Shown here: in pieces, positions 26,680 through 33,078 of the stretch
How positions within the stretch are numbered: the first letter of the stretch is position 1
Layout: each line of letters opens with the position of its first letter
Origin: Streptomyces sporangiiformans
GTDB lineage: Bacteria > Actinomycetota > Actinomycetes > Streptomycetales > Streptomycetaceae
NCBI RefSeq assembly: GCF_005768555.2
Contig: NZ_VCHX02000111.1
Span: forward strand, 2,015-35,092
Length of the DNA stretch: 33,078 nt
Direction of reading: 5' to 3'
Notes under the pieces: generated by a model
The model's input: only the letters and a program-made list of their open reading frames with translations
Told to the model about the DNA's origin: nothing
Databases searched by the model: none
Position numbers and translations under genes: made by a program

Positions 26680-26703
26680 AACCCGGCACGACCTCCAGGT
26701 GTC
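26680..26703 (+). promoter_or_regulatory. Candidate ECF-type promoter, FG-GAP gene 7 (AACCC-N16-GTC)
   Basis: AACCC (26680-26684), 16 nt, GTC (26701-26703), with GCAC before and ACACA after, exactly as at 11880-11903. It ends 57 nt before the GTG start. The match lies almost 15 kb away, beyond unrelated genes, which argues that it is functional rather than a duplication by-product. Confidence 0.6.
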
Positions 26704-26760
26704 ACACAGGTGAACCCGAACCTCTGAACTCCGGGGTTCGCCCACCCACTTGGAGCCACC

Positions 26761-28227
26761 GTGCGCATACGGAAGTACGTCATCGCCGCCACTGTCGCCG
26801 CGGCGGCCACCACCGGTCCGACCCTCACTCCGACGGCGACAGCCGCCGTCCCGGAGCCCGTCACCAGCGACTTCAATGGTGACGGCTTCACGGACCTCGC
26901 GGTCGGCGTGCCGAACGCGAGCGTCGACGGCAGGACGAAGGCCGGATACGTCAACGTGGTCTGGGGCGGAGCGGGCGGCCTCGGCGCCCACGGCAACACG
27001 CGTGTCAGCCAGGCGAGAACCGGCGTTCCGGGCACCCCGGAACAGGGCGACCGCTTCGGCGCGGCCGTGACCGTGGCCGACGTGGACGGCGACGGTACGG
27101 CGGACATGGTGATCGGCGCGCCCGGCGAGGACGTCACCGGCCGGGGCACGGACGCGGGCACGGTCGCCGTCGTCAAGGGCGCCCGGGGCGGGCAGGGCAG
27201 CCTGGGCACGGCCTCCACGGCGGTCAACGGGCCGTCGGCGTCGGCCGCGTACGGAAAGTCCCTCGCCGCGGCCGACTTCACTGGCGACGGAAAGACGGAC
27301 CTGGCGGTCGGCGCGACGGACAAGGTCGTCCTGCGCACGGCGGCGGGTGCCCTGAGTACCGTCTTCACCGACCACATGGGCGGTCGCGCGCCCGTCCTGA
27401 CGACCGGCGACTTCGACGCCGCCGACGACACGACGGACCTGGCGGTCGCCTACTGGGCGGTCAACGCGCCCTACACCCGGTCCCACGTACGCCTCTGGAG
27501 CTGGTTCGAGGACGAGAAGCAACTGGTGAACTCCTGGAACACCGACAACGCCGCCGCCTCCGCCCTCGCCGCCGGCGACTTCGACGGCGACGGCCGCGAC
27601 GACCTGGCCCTCGGCGAGTGCCGCGAGATCGCCGACGAGAACATCGACGACCCGTGCGGACCTCAGGAGTTCGCGAAGGGCGGCGGCATCCACATCCACT
27701 ACGGAAGCGACACGCCCTACAGCTTCGGGTCCCGGTCGCAGACGCTCAACCAGGACACGGTCGGCGTGTACGGCCGGGCCGAGGACGGGGACCGTTTCGG
27801 GGCGTCGCTGGCGGTGGCGGACGTGAACGCCGACGGCCGCGACGACCTGATGGCGGGCGCCCCCGGCGAGGCGATCGGCGACCGCGCCGGTGCGGGCGCG
27901 GCCACGCTGCTGCTGGGCCACGCGGGCGGCCTCGTGGACGCGTACGGGGAGGCCTCCTCGGTGGCGTACAACCAGGGCACTCCGCGTGTACCGGGCGCGG
28001 CGGAGGCCGGTGACGCCTTCGGCGCGGCGGTCGCGACCGGCGACTACGACGGCGACGGCGAGGCCGACGCGACGACAGGCTCCCCCGGCGAGAACGCCTC
28101 GACGGGCGGTGTGTGGGTCCTCCCCTCGGCCTCCGTCAACAACTCGTACACCGTCACCCCCGCAAAGCTGGGCCTGCCCGCCTCGTCAACGGCACTCGCG
28201 TACGGCCAAACCCTGAGCAGCCACTGA
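26761..28227 (+). CDS. Secreted FG-GAP beta-propeller protein 7
   Basis: This 488-aa paralogue of the 8.9-18.2 kb array is separated from it by about 8.6 kb of unrelated genes. The GTG at 26761 follows TTGGAG. A Sec signal peptide (MRIRKYVIAATVAAAATTGP, cleavage near ATAAVP) precedes blade 1. Calcium loops are DFNGDGFTDL, DVDGDGTADM, DFTGDGKTDL, DFDAADDTTDL (degenerate), DFDGDGRDDL, DVNADGRDDL and DYDGDGEADA. One or two cysteines per chain, near GECREI and DDPCG, are unusual for these mostly cysteine-free proteins and may form a disulfide. It shares the AACCC-N16-GTC element with genes 3 and 4. Confidence 0.87.
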   Translation: MRIRKYVIAATVAAAATTGPTLTPTATAAVPEPVTSDFNGDGFTDLAVGVPNASVDGRTKAGYVNVVWGGAGGLGAHGNTRVSQARTGVPGTPEQGDRFGAAVTVADVDGDGTADMVIGAPGEDVTGRGTDAGTVAVVKGARGGQGSLGTASTAVNGPSASAAYGKSLAAADFTGDGKTDLAVGATDKVVLRTAAGALSTVFTDHMGGRAPVLTTGDFDAADDTTDLAVAYWAVNAPYTRSHVRLWSWFEDEKQLVNSWNTDNAAASALAAGDFDGDGRDDLALGECREIADENIDDPCGPQEFAKGGGIHIHYGSDTPYSFGSRSQTLNQDTVGVYGRAEDGDRFGASLAVADVNADGRDDLMAGAPGEAIGDRAGAGAATLLLGHAGGLVDAYGEASSVAYNQGTPRVPGAAEAGDAFGAAVATGDYDGDGEADATTGSPGENASTGGVWVLPSASVNNSYTVTPAKLGLPASSTALAYGQTLSSH

Positions 28228-28274
28228 GAACCGGCCCTCCGTCCCCTTAGGGGATGTCACAGCTCGGCCGCAAA

Positions 28275-28300
28275 GCCGGGCCCGTTGCCCCGGGCCCGGC
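28275..28300. terminator. Hairpin between FG-GAP gene 7 and the Yip1-like gene
   Basis: GCCGGGCCC (28275-28283) and GGGCCCGGC (28292-28300) form a perfect 9-bp stem with an 8-nt loop, 48 nt after the FG-GAP stop and before the GTG of the next gene. There is no U tract. Confidence 0.7.
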
Positions 28301-28334
28301 ACGTCACTCTGGGAGACCAGGTACGTTCGATTAC

Positions 28335-29267
28335 GTGGCTGGATTCAGGATCGGACGCGGCCGGGACAACCGCACCCCGCAAGCACATCCGCAACAACAC
28401 CCGCGGCAACAACCGTACGGACAGCAGCCCCCGCAGGGCGGACCGTCGTACGGCTACCCCCCTGCGCCGCAGCCGTACCCGCAGCAGCAGCAGCCGCCGC
28501 AGTACGGCAACGGTGGCGGCGGCGGTGGCGGTCGGCAGCAGTGGCCCCAGGCGGGCGACCATGGCGAGCCGGAGTACTTCGGCGACCATGATCACCACGC
28601 TGCCCAGGGACCGGACCCATACGCGGCCAACAACCCGGGGCACACCCAGGCGTTCTCGGTCGGCGAGGATCCGTACAACCAGGGCGGGACCTACCGCGCG
28701 GGACAGGCGGCGGCGCCCCCGGTGGGCCCGAGACTGCGCTGGAAGGAACTGCTGAGCGGCGTCGTACTGCGCCCGAACCAGACCTTCCTGCAGATGCGGG
28801 ACTACACGATGTGGGGCCCTGCCCTGATCGTGACGTTCCTGTACGGCCTGCTGGCGGTCTTCGGCTTCGACGGCGCGCGCCAGGAGGCCATCAACGCGAC
28901 GATCTCCTCCGCGATCCCCATCATCCTGACCACCTCGGTGGCGATCGTCCTGAGCTCGTTCATCCTGGGCGTGGTCACCCACACCCTCGCCCGCCAGCTC
29001 GGCGGCGACGGGGCCTGGCAGCCCACGGTCGGCCTCTCCATGCTGATCATGTCCCTCACGGACACTCCCCGCCTGGTCGTCGCCATGTTCATGGGCGGCA
29101 ACGCCCCCTTCGTCCAGCTGCTCGGCTGGGCGACGTGGGTGGCGGCCGGCGTTCTCTTCACGCTGATGGTCAACAAGTCCCACGACCTCCCGTGGCCGAA
29201 GGCCCTGGGCGCGTCCGCGATCCAGCTGATCGCGCTGCTGTCGATCATCAAGCTGGGGACGTTCTGA
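28335..29267 (+). CDS. Yip1-family membrane protein with Gln/Pro-rich N terminus
   Basis: The 310-aa integral membrane protein has a low-complexity cytoplasmic N terminus (to about residue 135) rich in Gln, Pro, Tyr and Gly, including YPQQQQPPQYG and a run of seven glycines. The Yip1 domain follows: ELLSGVVLRPNQTFLQMRDY and about five hydrophobic helices (ALIVTFLYGLLAVFGF, IIL...FILGVVT, MLIMSLTDTP..., LGWATWVAAGVLFTLMV, IQLIALLSIIKL). The role in bacteria is unknown. The GTG at 28335 (MAGFRIGRGRDNRTPQ) is preferred to an in-frame ATG at 28261 or earlier starts, since the extra residues overlap the upstream hairpin. The stop codon opens a 17-bp tandem repeat. Confidence 0.85.
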   Translation: MAGFRIGRGRDNRTPQAHPQQHPRQQPYGQQPPQGGPSYGYPPAPQPYPQQQQPPQYGNGGGGGGGRQQWPQAGDHGEPEYFGDHDHHAAQGPDPYAANNPGHTQAFSVGEDPYNQGGTYRAGQAAAPPVGPRLRWKELLSGVVLRPNQTFLQMRDYTMWGPALIVTFLYGLLAVFGFDGARQEAINATISSAIPIILTTSVAIVLSSFILGVVTHTLARQLGGDGAWQPTVGLSMLIMSLTDTPRLVVAMFMGGNAPFVQLLGWATWVAAGVLFTLMVNKSHDLPWPKALGASAIQLIALLSIIKLGTF

Positions 29268-29298
29268 TCACGGGGACTTCCTGATCATGGGGACTTCC
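29265..29298. repeat. 17-bp tandem repeat at the end of the Yip1-like gene
   Basis: TGATCACGGGGACTTCC (29265-29281) and TGATCATGGGGACTTCC (29282-29298) are adjacent with one difference and are followed by TGA. The first unit begins with the stop codon itself, and the last coding codons (GGGGACGTTC) resemble part of the unit. It looks like a slippage product. Confidence 0.8.
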
Positions 29299-29310
29299 TG
29301 ACGACACCGC

Positions 29311-29354
29311 ACGACGCGCGGCGCGGCACATGAGTGTGCGGCGCCGCGCGTCGT
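29311..29354. terminator. Bidirectional terminator between convergent genes
   Basis: ACGACGCGCGGCGC (29311-29324) and GCGCCGCGCGTCGT (29341-29354) form a perfect 14-bp stem. After one G-G mismatch an inner GCACA/TGTGC stem with a TGAG tetraloop extends it. It is one of the strongest hairpins in the window and lies between the Yip1-like and FAD-oxidoreductase genes. Confidence 0.9.
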
Positions 29355-29380
29355 CGGCTTTCGGGCCGGTGGATTGCGGG

Positions 29381-30778
29381 TCAGCTTCCGGGGGCGGCCG
29401 GCTCGATGTTCTGGTTGGCGTGGAAGAGGTTGTGCGGGTCGTAGGCCCGCTTGACGGACGCCAGCCGGTCGTAGTGGTCGCGGTACGCCGCCCTGACCCG
29501 GGCCTGGGGCTCGTCCTCGCCGATGAAGTTCACATAGGCGCCGCCCATCGAGTGGGCGTGCAGTTCGTCCGAGTAGTCGGTGCTCCACTCCTTGATGATC
29601 TGGGCGTTGGCCGGGTCCGGATCGATGCCGCCGATGACGCCGGACCAGCGGGCATGCCGGTACGCCCACGCCGTGTCCTCCGGCCGCACACGGTGGGCCG
29701 CTCCGTCGACCGGATACAGGTGCATCATCGACAGATCGGTGGGGATGCCCTCCGCGTACTTGGCGTGCACGGCGATGGCGTCGTCCGTGATGCGATCGAA
29801 GAAATCTCCCCGCCAGTACCACTGGAGGCCGGGCGGCATCAGCGGATCGAACATCGTCTGGAGCGCGGGATACGGCATCGGCGCGGCGAAGTGGAACGCC
29901 GGCGGCGCGGGCTCGTGCACCGGCGCGAAGGCCGCGTCGACACGGTCCAGGTCCCCCGCCCAGCACCACACGACGCCGCACATCTTCTGCCCGTGGATCT
30001 CCTCCGGGAACGGCGGAGCGGGCGGCACGACGACCGACGCGTAGAACCCGCTCAGATCCTCGGGCGCCTGGGGCAGGAACTCGCGGTACCACTGCAGCAC
30101 GTCGCGGATGTGGTCGAGAGACCACAGGGTGACCCCGCCGGCCACGGTGTGCACGGGGTGCAGCTGGAAGGTGAAGGAGGTGACGACGCCGAAGTTGCCG
30201 CCACCGCCGCGAAGCGCCCAGAAGAGGTCCGAGTGGTCCTTCGCGTTCGCGGTGACGAAGCTGCCGTCGGCCAGTACGACGTCCGCCGACAGCAGGCTGT
30301 CCACCGTCAGGCCGTGCTTGCGGGTGAGGTAGCCGTGTCCGCCGCCGAGGGTGAGGCCGCCGACGCCCGTCGTCGAGGTGATCCCGAAGGGCAGGGCCAT
30401 CCCGAAGGCGTGGGTGGCATGGTCCACGTCGCCGAGCAGGCTGCCGCCGCCGACCTGGGCGGTCTTCGTCGCCGGGTCGACGCGTACCCAGCGCATCGGG
30501 CCGAGGTCGAGGGTGACGCCGTCGTCCACCAGGGACGTTCCGGCGCCGCTGTGTCCGCCGCCGCGGACGGCGAGTTCGAAACCGTGGTCGCGTACGAAGT
30601 CGACGGCGTTCATGACGTCGGCGACGTCCGTACATCGCACGATGGCGGCCGGTCTGCGGTCGATCATCGCGTTGTAGATCTTGCGAGCCTCGTTGTATCC
30701 GCGGTCGCGTGGGGATACGACGGGACCGCGCAGCACGGTCCGCATCGCCTCGAGAGTCGTGTCGTCCATGCCGGCCAT
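29381..30778 (-). CDS. FAD-binding (PCMH/BBE-type) oxidoreductase
   Basis: The 465-aa flavoprotein belongs to the berberine-bridge/oligosaccharide-oxidase family, which oxidises sugars, alkaloids or polyketides. FAD-domain motifs are AVRGGGHSGAG, with His76 the expected covalent FAD attachment, and GVGGLTLGGGHGYLTR. Then come DLFWALRGGGGNFGVVTSF and the BBE C terminus YDPHNLFHANQNIEP. Bicovalent members carry a second FAD-linking Cys just before the GxGG segment; here that region reads ITSTTGVGG, so linkage is probably only through His. No secretion signal is seen. The ATG at 30778 has GAGGAG 6-7 nt upstream, whereas the open frame extends further without support. Substrate is unknown. Confidence 0.9.
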   Translation of the reverse strand: MAGMDDTTLEAMRTVLRGPVVSPRDRGYNEARKIYNAMIDRRPAAIVRCTDVADVMNAVDFVRDHGFELAVRGGGHSGAGTSLVDDGVTLDLGPMRWVRVDPATKTAQVGGGSLLGDVDHATHAFGMALPFGITSTTGVGGLTLGGGHGYLTRKHGLTVDSLLSADVVLADGSFVTANAKDHSDLFWALRGGGGNFGVVTSFTFQLHPVHTVAGGVTLWSLDHIRDVLQWYREFLPQAPEDLSGFYASVVVPPAPPFPEEIHGQKMCGVVWCWAGDLDRVDAAFAPVHEPAPPAFHFAAPMPYPALQTMFDPLMPPGLQWYWRGDFFDRITDDAIAVHAKYAEGIPTDLSMMHLYPVDGAAHRVRPEDTAWAYRHARWSGVIGGIDPDPANAQIIKEWSTDYSDELHAHSMGGAYVNFIGEDEPQARVRAAYRDHYDRLASVKRAYDPHNLFHANQNIEPAAPGS

Positions 30779-30917
30779 GACGATCTCCTCGCAGAGGGCA
30801 AGGCTGACCTGACCAGCGTCTCCCCGTACGCGGAGTCTCGCAATCGCCGCTTCCGCCGTCCTCGCCGCCCTCACCATCTGAAATGCGCGGGTCGCGCGAG
30901 CCGAGAAGACTGGGGGC

Positions 30918-31172
30918 ATGGCCACCAAGACAGGCAAAACCAAGACGCCGGGCAAAACGGCCAAGGCGGCCCTCGAGGGCGGCCCCGCCGATCTCCCTGA
31001 GCGGATCGTCCCTCTCACCGCCACCGGGCCCACCGGAGGCGCGGAGGAGGACCTGAAGATCCCGCACCGCGGCGGATACGAACACTTCCGCCCCACGTCA
31101 CGGCACAAGGACACACCGGAGGGGAAGCTAAGGATCTACGTGTGGTGGGAGCGAACAGAGATCGCCGAGTAG
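30918..31172 (+). CDS. Small conserved actinobacterial protein (DUF5988-like)
   Basis: The 84-aa protein has a Lys/Thr-rich N terminus (MATKTGKTKTPGKTAKAAL), then EGGPADLPERIVPL, LKIPHRGGYEHFRPTS and a C-terminal LRIYVWWERTEIAE. The GGPADLP and GYEHF motifs resemble a small family that I recall as DUF5988, often found near secondary-metabolite genes; this naming is from memory and uncertain. GGGGG precedes the ATG. It is divergent from the FAD oxidoreductase gene across 139 bp. Confidence 0.7.
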   Translation: MATKTGKTKTPGKTAKAALEGGPADLPERIVPLTATGPTGGAEEDLKIPHRGGYEHFRPTSRHKDTPEGKLRIYVWWERTEIAE

Positions 31173-31190
31173 AGACACTTCAGACGGGCC

Positions 31191-31223
31191 TCAGGTGGAC
31201 GTCAGGCGGACGTCAGGCGGACC
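31191..31223. repeat. Three 11-bp tandem repeats between convergent genes
   Basis: TCAGGTGGACG, TCAGGCGGACG and TCAGGCGGACC are head to tail at 31191-31201, 31202-31212 and 31213-31223. They fill the gap between the small protein gene (plus, ends 31172) and the phosphoribosyltransferase gene (minus, ends 31225). I see no stem-loop, so this is not an obvious terminator. Confidence 0.8.
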
Positions 31224-31224
31224 C

Positions 31225-31722
31225 TCAAGCATCGAAGACCTGCCCCGTCCTCCTCACGACAGGCTTTTGCACGCTCCACGGGAAGTTGATCCACTGATCG
31301 GTCCGCTTCCACACGTACTCGCACTTCACCAGCGACTGCGACTTCTCGTAGATCACGGCGGACCGCACCTCGGCGACATGGTCGAGACAGAAGTCGTGCA
31401 CAAGCTTCAGGGTCTTGCCGGTGTCGGCCACGTCGTCGGCGATGAGCACCTTCTTGTCGGTGAAATCAACGACATTGGGTACGGGCGCGAGCATGACCGG
31501 CATGTCGAGCGTGGTCCCGACTCCCGTATAGAACTCGACGTTGACCAGATGAAGGTTCTTGCAGTCGAGCGCGTAAGCAAGCCCGCCCGCGACGAAGACG
31601 CCACCGCGGGCGATGGACAGGACGACGTCGGGCTCGTACCCGTCATCGGTGATCGTCTGCGCCAGCTCACGCACGGCGCGGCCGAACGCCTCATAGGTGA
31701 GGTTCTCGCGTATGTCGCTCAT
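31225..31722 (-). CDS. Phosphoribosyltransferase (type I PRTase fold)
   Basis: The 165-aa cytoplasmic enzyme is likely a purine-type phosphoribosyltransferase transferring ribose-5-phosphate from PRPP to a base. The PRPP-binding loop VLIADDVADTGKTL is at 92-105, and DVVLSIARGGVFVAGGLA is near the N terminus. The C-terminal half contains KTDQWINFPW-like sequence (KRTDQWINFPW). The ATG at 31722 follows GGGGAGG. It lies 16 bp downstream of dcd, so the two are probably co-transcribed, a pairing that fits nucleotide salvage. Base specificity (hypoxanthine/guanine or xanthine) cannot be decided by eye. Confidence 0.9.
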   Translation of the reverse strand: MSDIRENLTYEAFGRAVRELAQTITDDGYEPDVVLSIARGGVFVAGGLAYALDCKNLHLVNVEFYTGVGTTLDMPVMLAPVPNVVDFTDKKVLIADDVADTGKTLKLVHDFCLDHVAEVRSAVIYEKSQSLVKCEYVWKRTDQWINFPWSVQKPVVRRTGQVFDA

Positions 31723-31738
31723 CGCTGCCTCCCCGCCC

Positions 31739-32314
31739 TCACACCTGGGTGCGATGGAAGTTGAGGAAGGAGCGCGAGGCCGTGGGACCGCGCTGGTTCT
31801 GGTAGCGGGAGCCGTACCGCTCGCTCCCGTACGGGGATTCGGCCGGCGAGCTGAGCCGGAACATGCACAGCTGCCCGATCTTCATACCCGGCCAGAGCTT
31901 GATCGGAAGCGTGGCGAGATTGGACAGCTCCAGCGTGACGTGCCCGGAGAACCCCGGGTCGATGAACCCTGCGGTGGAGTGGGTGACCAGACCGAGCCGC
32001 CCGAGCGAACTCTTGCCCTCGAGCCGCGAGGCGAGGTCGTCGGGAAGGGTGATCACCTCGTACGTGCTCGCCAGCACGAACTCCCCGGGATGCAGGATGA
32101 ACGGCTCGTCCCCGTCGGGCTCGACGAGCCGCGTGAGGTCGGCCTGCTCGATGGAGGGATCGATGTGCGGGTAGCGGTGATTCTCGAACACCCGGAAGTA
32201 GCGGTCGAGCCGCACGTCGATGCTCGACGGCTGCACCATGGATTCGTCGTACGGGTCGATCCGCACCCGTCCGGAGTCGATCTCGGCCCGGATGTCCTTG
32301 TCTGAGAGAAGCAC
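31739..32314 (-). CDS. dcd: dCTP deaminase
   Basis: This 191-aa trimeric enzyme deaminates dCTP to dUTP, and in the M. tuberculosis homologue also hydrolyses dUTP to dUMP. The sequence shows [40 protein letters not shown] (Ser102, Arg106), [20 protein letters not shown] (catalytic Glu129) and the C terminus [11 protein letters not shown]. Ala115 in HSTAG matches the bifunctional actinobacterial form, so dUTPase activity is likely (inference). The start is a GTG at 32314 ([12 protein letters not shown]). An ATG further upstream would add a poor N terminus. The phosphoribosyltransferase gene follows directly. Confidence 0.96.
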   Translation of the reverse strand: MLLSDKDIRAEIDSGRVRIDPYDESMVQPSSIDVRLDRYFRVFENHRYPHIDPSIEQADLTRLVEPDGDEPFILHPGEFVLASTYEVITLPDDLASRLEGKSSLGRLGLVTHSTAGFIDPGFSGHVTLELSNLATLPIKLWPGMKIGQLCMFRLSSPAESPYGSERYGSRYQNQRGPTASRSFLNFHRTQV

Positions 32315-32375
32315 GTCCCGAGGATACGCAGAGCGCACGGACCAGCCACAATCGGAAGACTCGGAAGACGGCAAA

Positions 32376-32409
32376 GGGCCCGCCACGATCCGAAGACCGT
32401 GACGGGCCC
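32376..32409 (-). terminator. Terminator of the zinc-ribbon gene
   Basis: GGGCCCGCCACG (32376-32387) and CGTGACGGGCCC (32398-32409) form a 12-bp stem with one mismatch. Reading minus, the stem is followed by TTT, so it would end transcripts coming from the gene at 32657 before dcd. Confidence 0.75.
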
Positions 32410-32492
32410 GCACAAGCTGTAGCCGTTGTTACCGTTTCCGTTACTGCTACCGCTTATCGCTTACCGTTCAGGGCTTACCGCTTGCCGTCCGG

Positions 32493-32657
32493 CTACCGCT
32501 TCTCCGCATAGGCCACCGGCACGACATTCCGGAGCCGGGCACAGCGCGGACAGCGGATCAGCCGGCCGGGGCCGAGCCGATCGGCCTGCTGCATCGGGAG
32601 CGAAGCGGTGCTGAACACGTGCCCTTCGGCACAACGGACGACGGTGCTGCGTTCCAT
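32493..32657 (-). CDS. Zinc-ribbon-like microprotein
   Basis: The 54-aa protein has two metal-ligand pairs, VRCAEGHVF (C..H) and IRCPRCARLRN (CxxC), suggesting one bound zinc in a ribbon or treble-clef fold. The Arg-rich second half could contact nucleic acid. The ATG at 32657 (MERSTVVRC) is chosen over a longer open frame to 32900 because GAGG lies 6 nt before it and the metal motif follows at once. I recognise no functional name. It is alone between dcd and the tRNA, with its own terminator. Confidence 0.75.
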   Translation of the reverse strand: MERSTVVRCAEGHVFSTASLPMQQADRLGPGRLIRCPRCARLRNVVPVAYAEKR

Positions 32658-32920
32658 CAAGTCCTCAGAGTCCCTTCCCCAAGAGCCGCGTCTGACTGAC
32701 GAGGAAAGCCACGTTACGGGACGAAAGGAACGGCCCTCCAGGCGGCACTCCGTTCCCGCTCGGACCCTCTCCCGCGCCTCCACCGTACGCCCCAACTCCC
32801 GTACCCCAAAGCCCCGTCCACCCTCCGAAACAACACCAGGCCCCACGGCTTCAGCGCCGGGAGCCTGGCATGGGGTACAGTGATTTCGCGTTTCCGACAC
32901 CGGCCCGACCGGCGTCTTAC

Positions 32921-32994
32921 GCGGGTGTAGTTTAATGGTAGAACATCAGCTTCCCAAGCTGAGAGCGCGAGTTCGATTCTCGTCACCCGCTCCA
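32921..32994 (+). tRNA. tRNA-Gly (anticodon CCC)
   Basis: Acceptor arms GCGGGTG (32921) and CACCCGC (to 32990) pair fully. A D loop with AATGGTA, anticodon stem TCAGC/GCTGA with loop TTCCCAA (anticodon CCC, reading GGG) and a TTCGATT T loop complete the cloverleaf. Discriminator T and an encoded CCA end at 32994. Confidence 0.96.
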
Positions 32995-32998
32995 CGCG

Positions 32999-33034
32999 AA
33001 ACCCCCAGGTCATGGACCCGGGGGTTCTTTGTTG
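32999..33034 (+). terminator. Rho-independent terminator after tRNA-Gly
   Basis: AAACCCCC (32999-33006) pairs with GGGGGTT (33020-33026) around a 13-nt loop that can form a further AGGTC.../GACC-like pairing. It is followed by CTTTGTT, the clearest U-rich terminator in the window. The remaining bases to 33078 show no gene. Confidence 0.88.
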
Positions 33035-33078
33035 TCTAGACCGGTGGGCGGGGCGCGCACCACAACCGCACCATTAGC

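Noticed and set aside
32714..33013. A minus-strand open frame crossing the tRNA region
   Set aside because: It spans tRNA-Gly and its terminator antisense; its sequence has no protein-like features and no ribosome-binding site.

Overview
The window is high-GC DNA with typical Streptomyces gene content: a dnaK-grpE-dnaJ-hspR heat-shock operon under HAIR operators, an XRE/DUF397/HATPase trio, WD40-STAND proteins, abundant GTG starts and many secreted proteins. It reads as chromosome, not phage or plasmid: I see no integrase, transposase, replication gene or CRISPR array. The ends are anchored by housekeeping loci, hspR at the left and dcd plus a tRNA-Gly(CCC) at the right.

Layout. 1-4236 (minus): dnaK, grpE, dnaJ and hspR (cut by the left edge), with two HspR-type inverted repeats (HAIR) upstream of dnaK. 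4465-5490 (minus): an LCP-family cell-wall protein. 5807-8083 (plus): a membrane Fe-S oxidoreductase resembling mycobacterial EtfD (Rv0338c). 8197-8742 (minus): a RibD/DHFR-fold reductase lying between two related hairpin elements. 8915-18168 (plus): six consecutive genes for exported FG-GAP/VCBS beta-propeller proteins, two lipoproteins followed by four with secretory signal peptides. Each shows seven calcium-loop repeats, some degenerate. A seventh paralogue lies at 26761-28227.

18186-19807: an XRE regulator and a DUF397 protein (minus), divergent from a HATPase-type anti-sigma-like gene (plus). That ATPase gene is frameshifted by a single base lying in the arm of a now perfect inverted repeat, and a perfect 18-bp palindrome sits in the divergent control region. 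19822-22004 (minus): two adjacent genes that together look like one copper amine oxidase split in two, with the N2/N3-type domains upstream and the copper-binding catalytic domain downstream. The copper histidines are visible but the cofactor-tyrosine motif is altered. 22203-26024 (plus): an XRE-STAND-transmembrane-WD40 protein. 26263-26658 (plus): a SnoaL-like protein.

28335-33078: a Yip1-like membrane protein, a BBE-type FAD oxidoreductase, a small conserved protein, a phosphoribosyltransferase and dcd as a two-gene unit, a zinc-ribbon microprotein and tRNA-Gly.

The main new observations are a shared AACCC-N16-GTC element before three of the seven FG-GAP genes, which suggests one alternative (ECF-like) sigma factor controls part of the family even across the unrelated genes between them; the split, motif-altered copper amine oxidase; and the hairpin-associated frameshift in the ATPase gene. 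No searches were run. Family names come from motifs recognised by eye.
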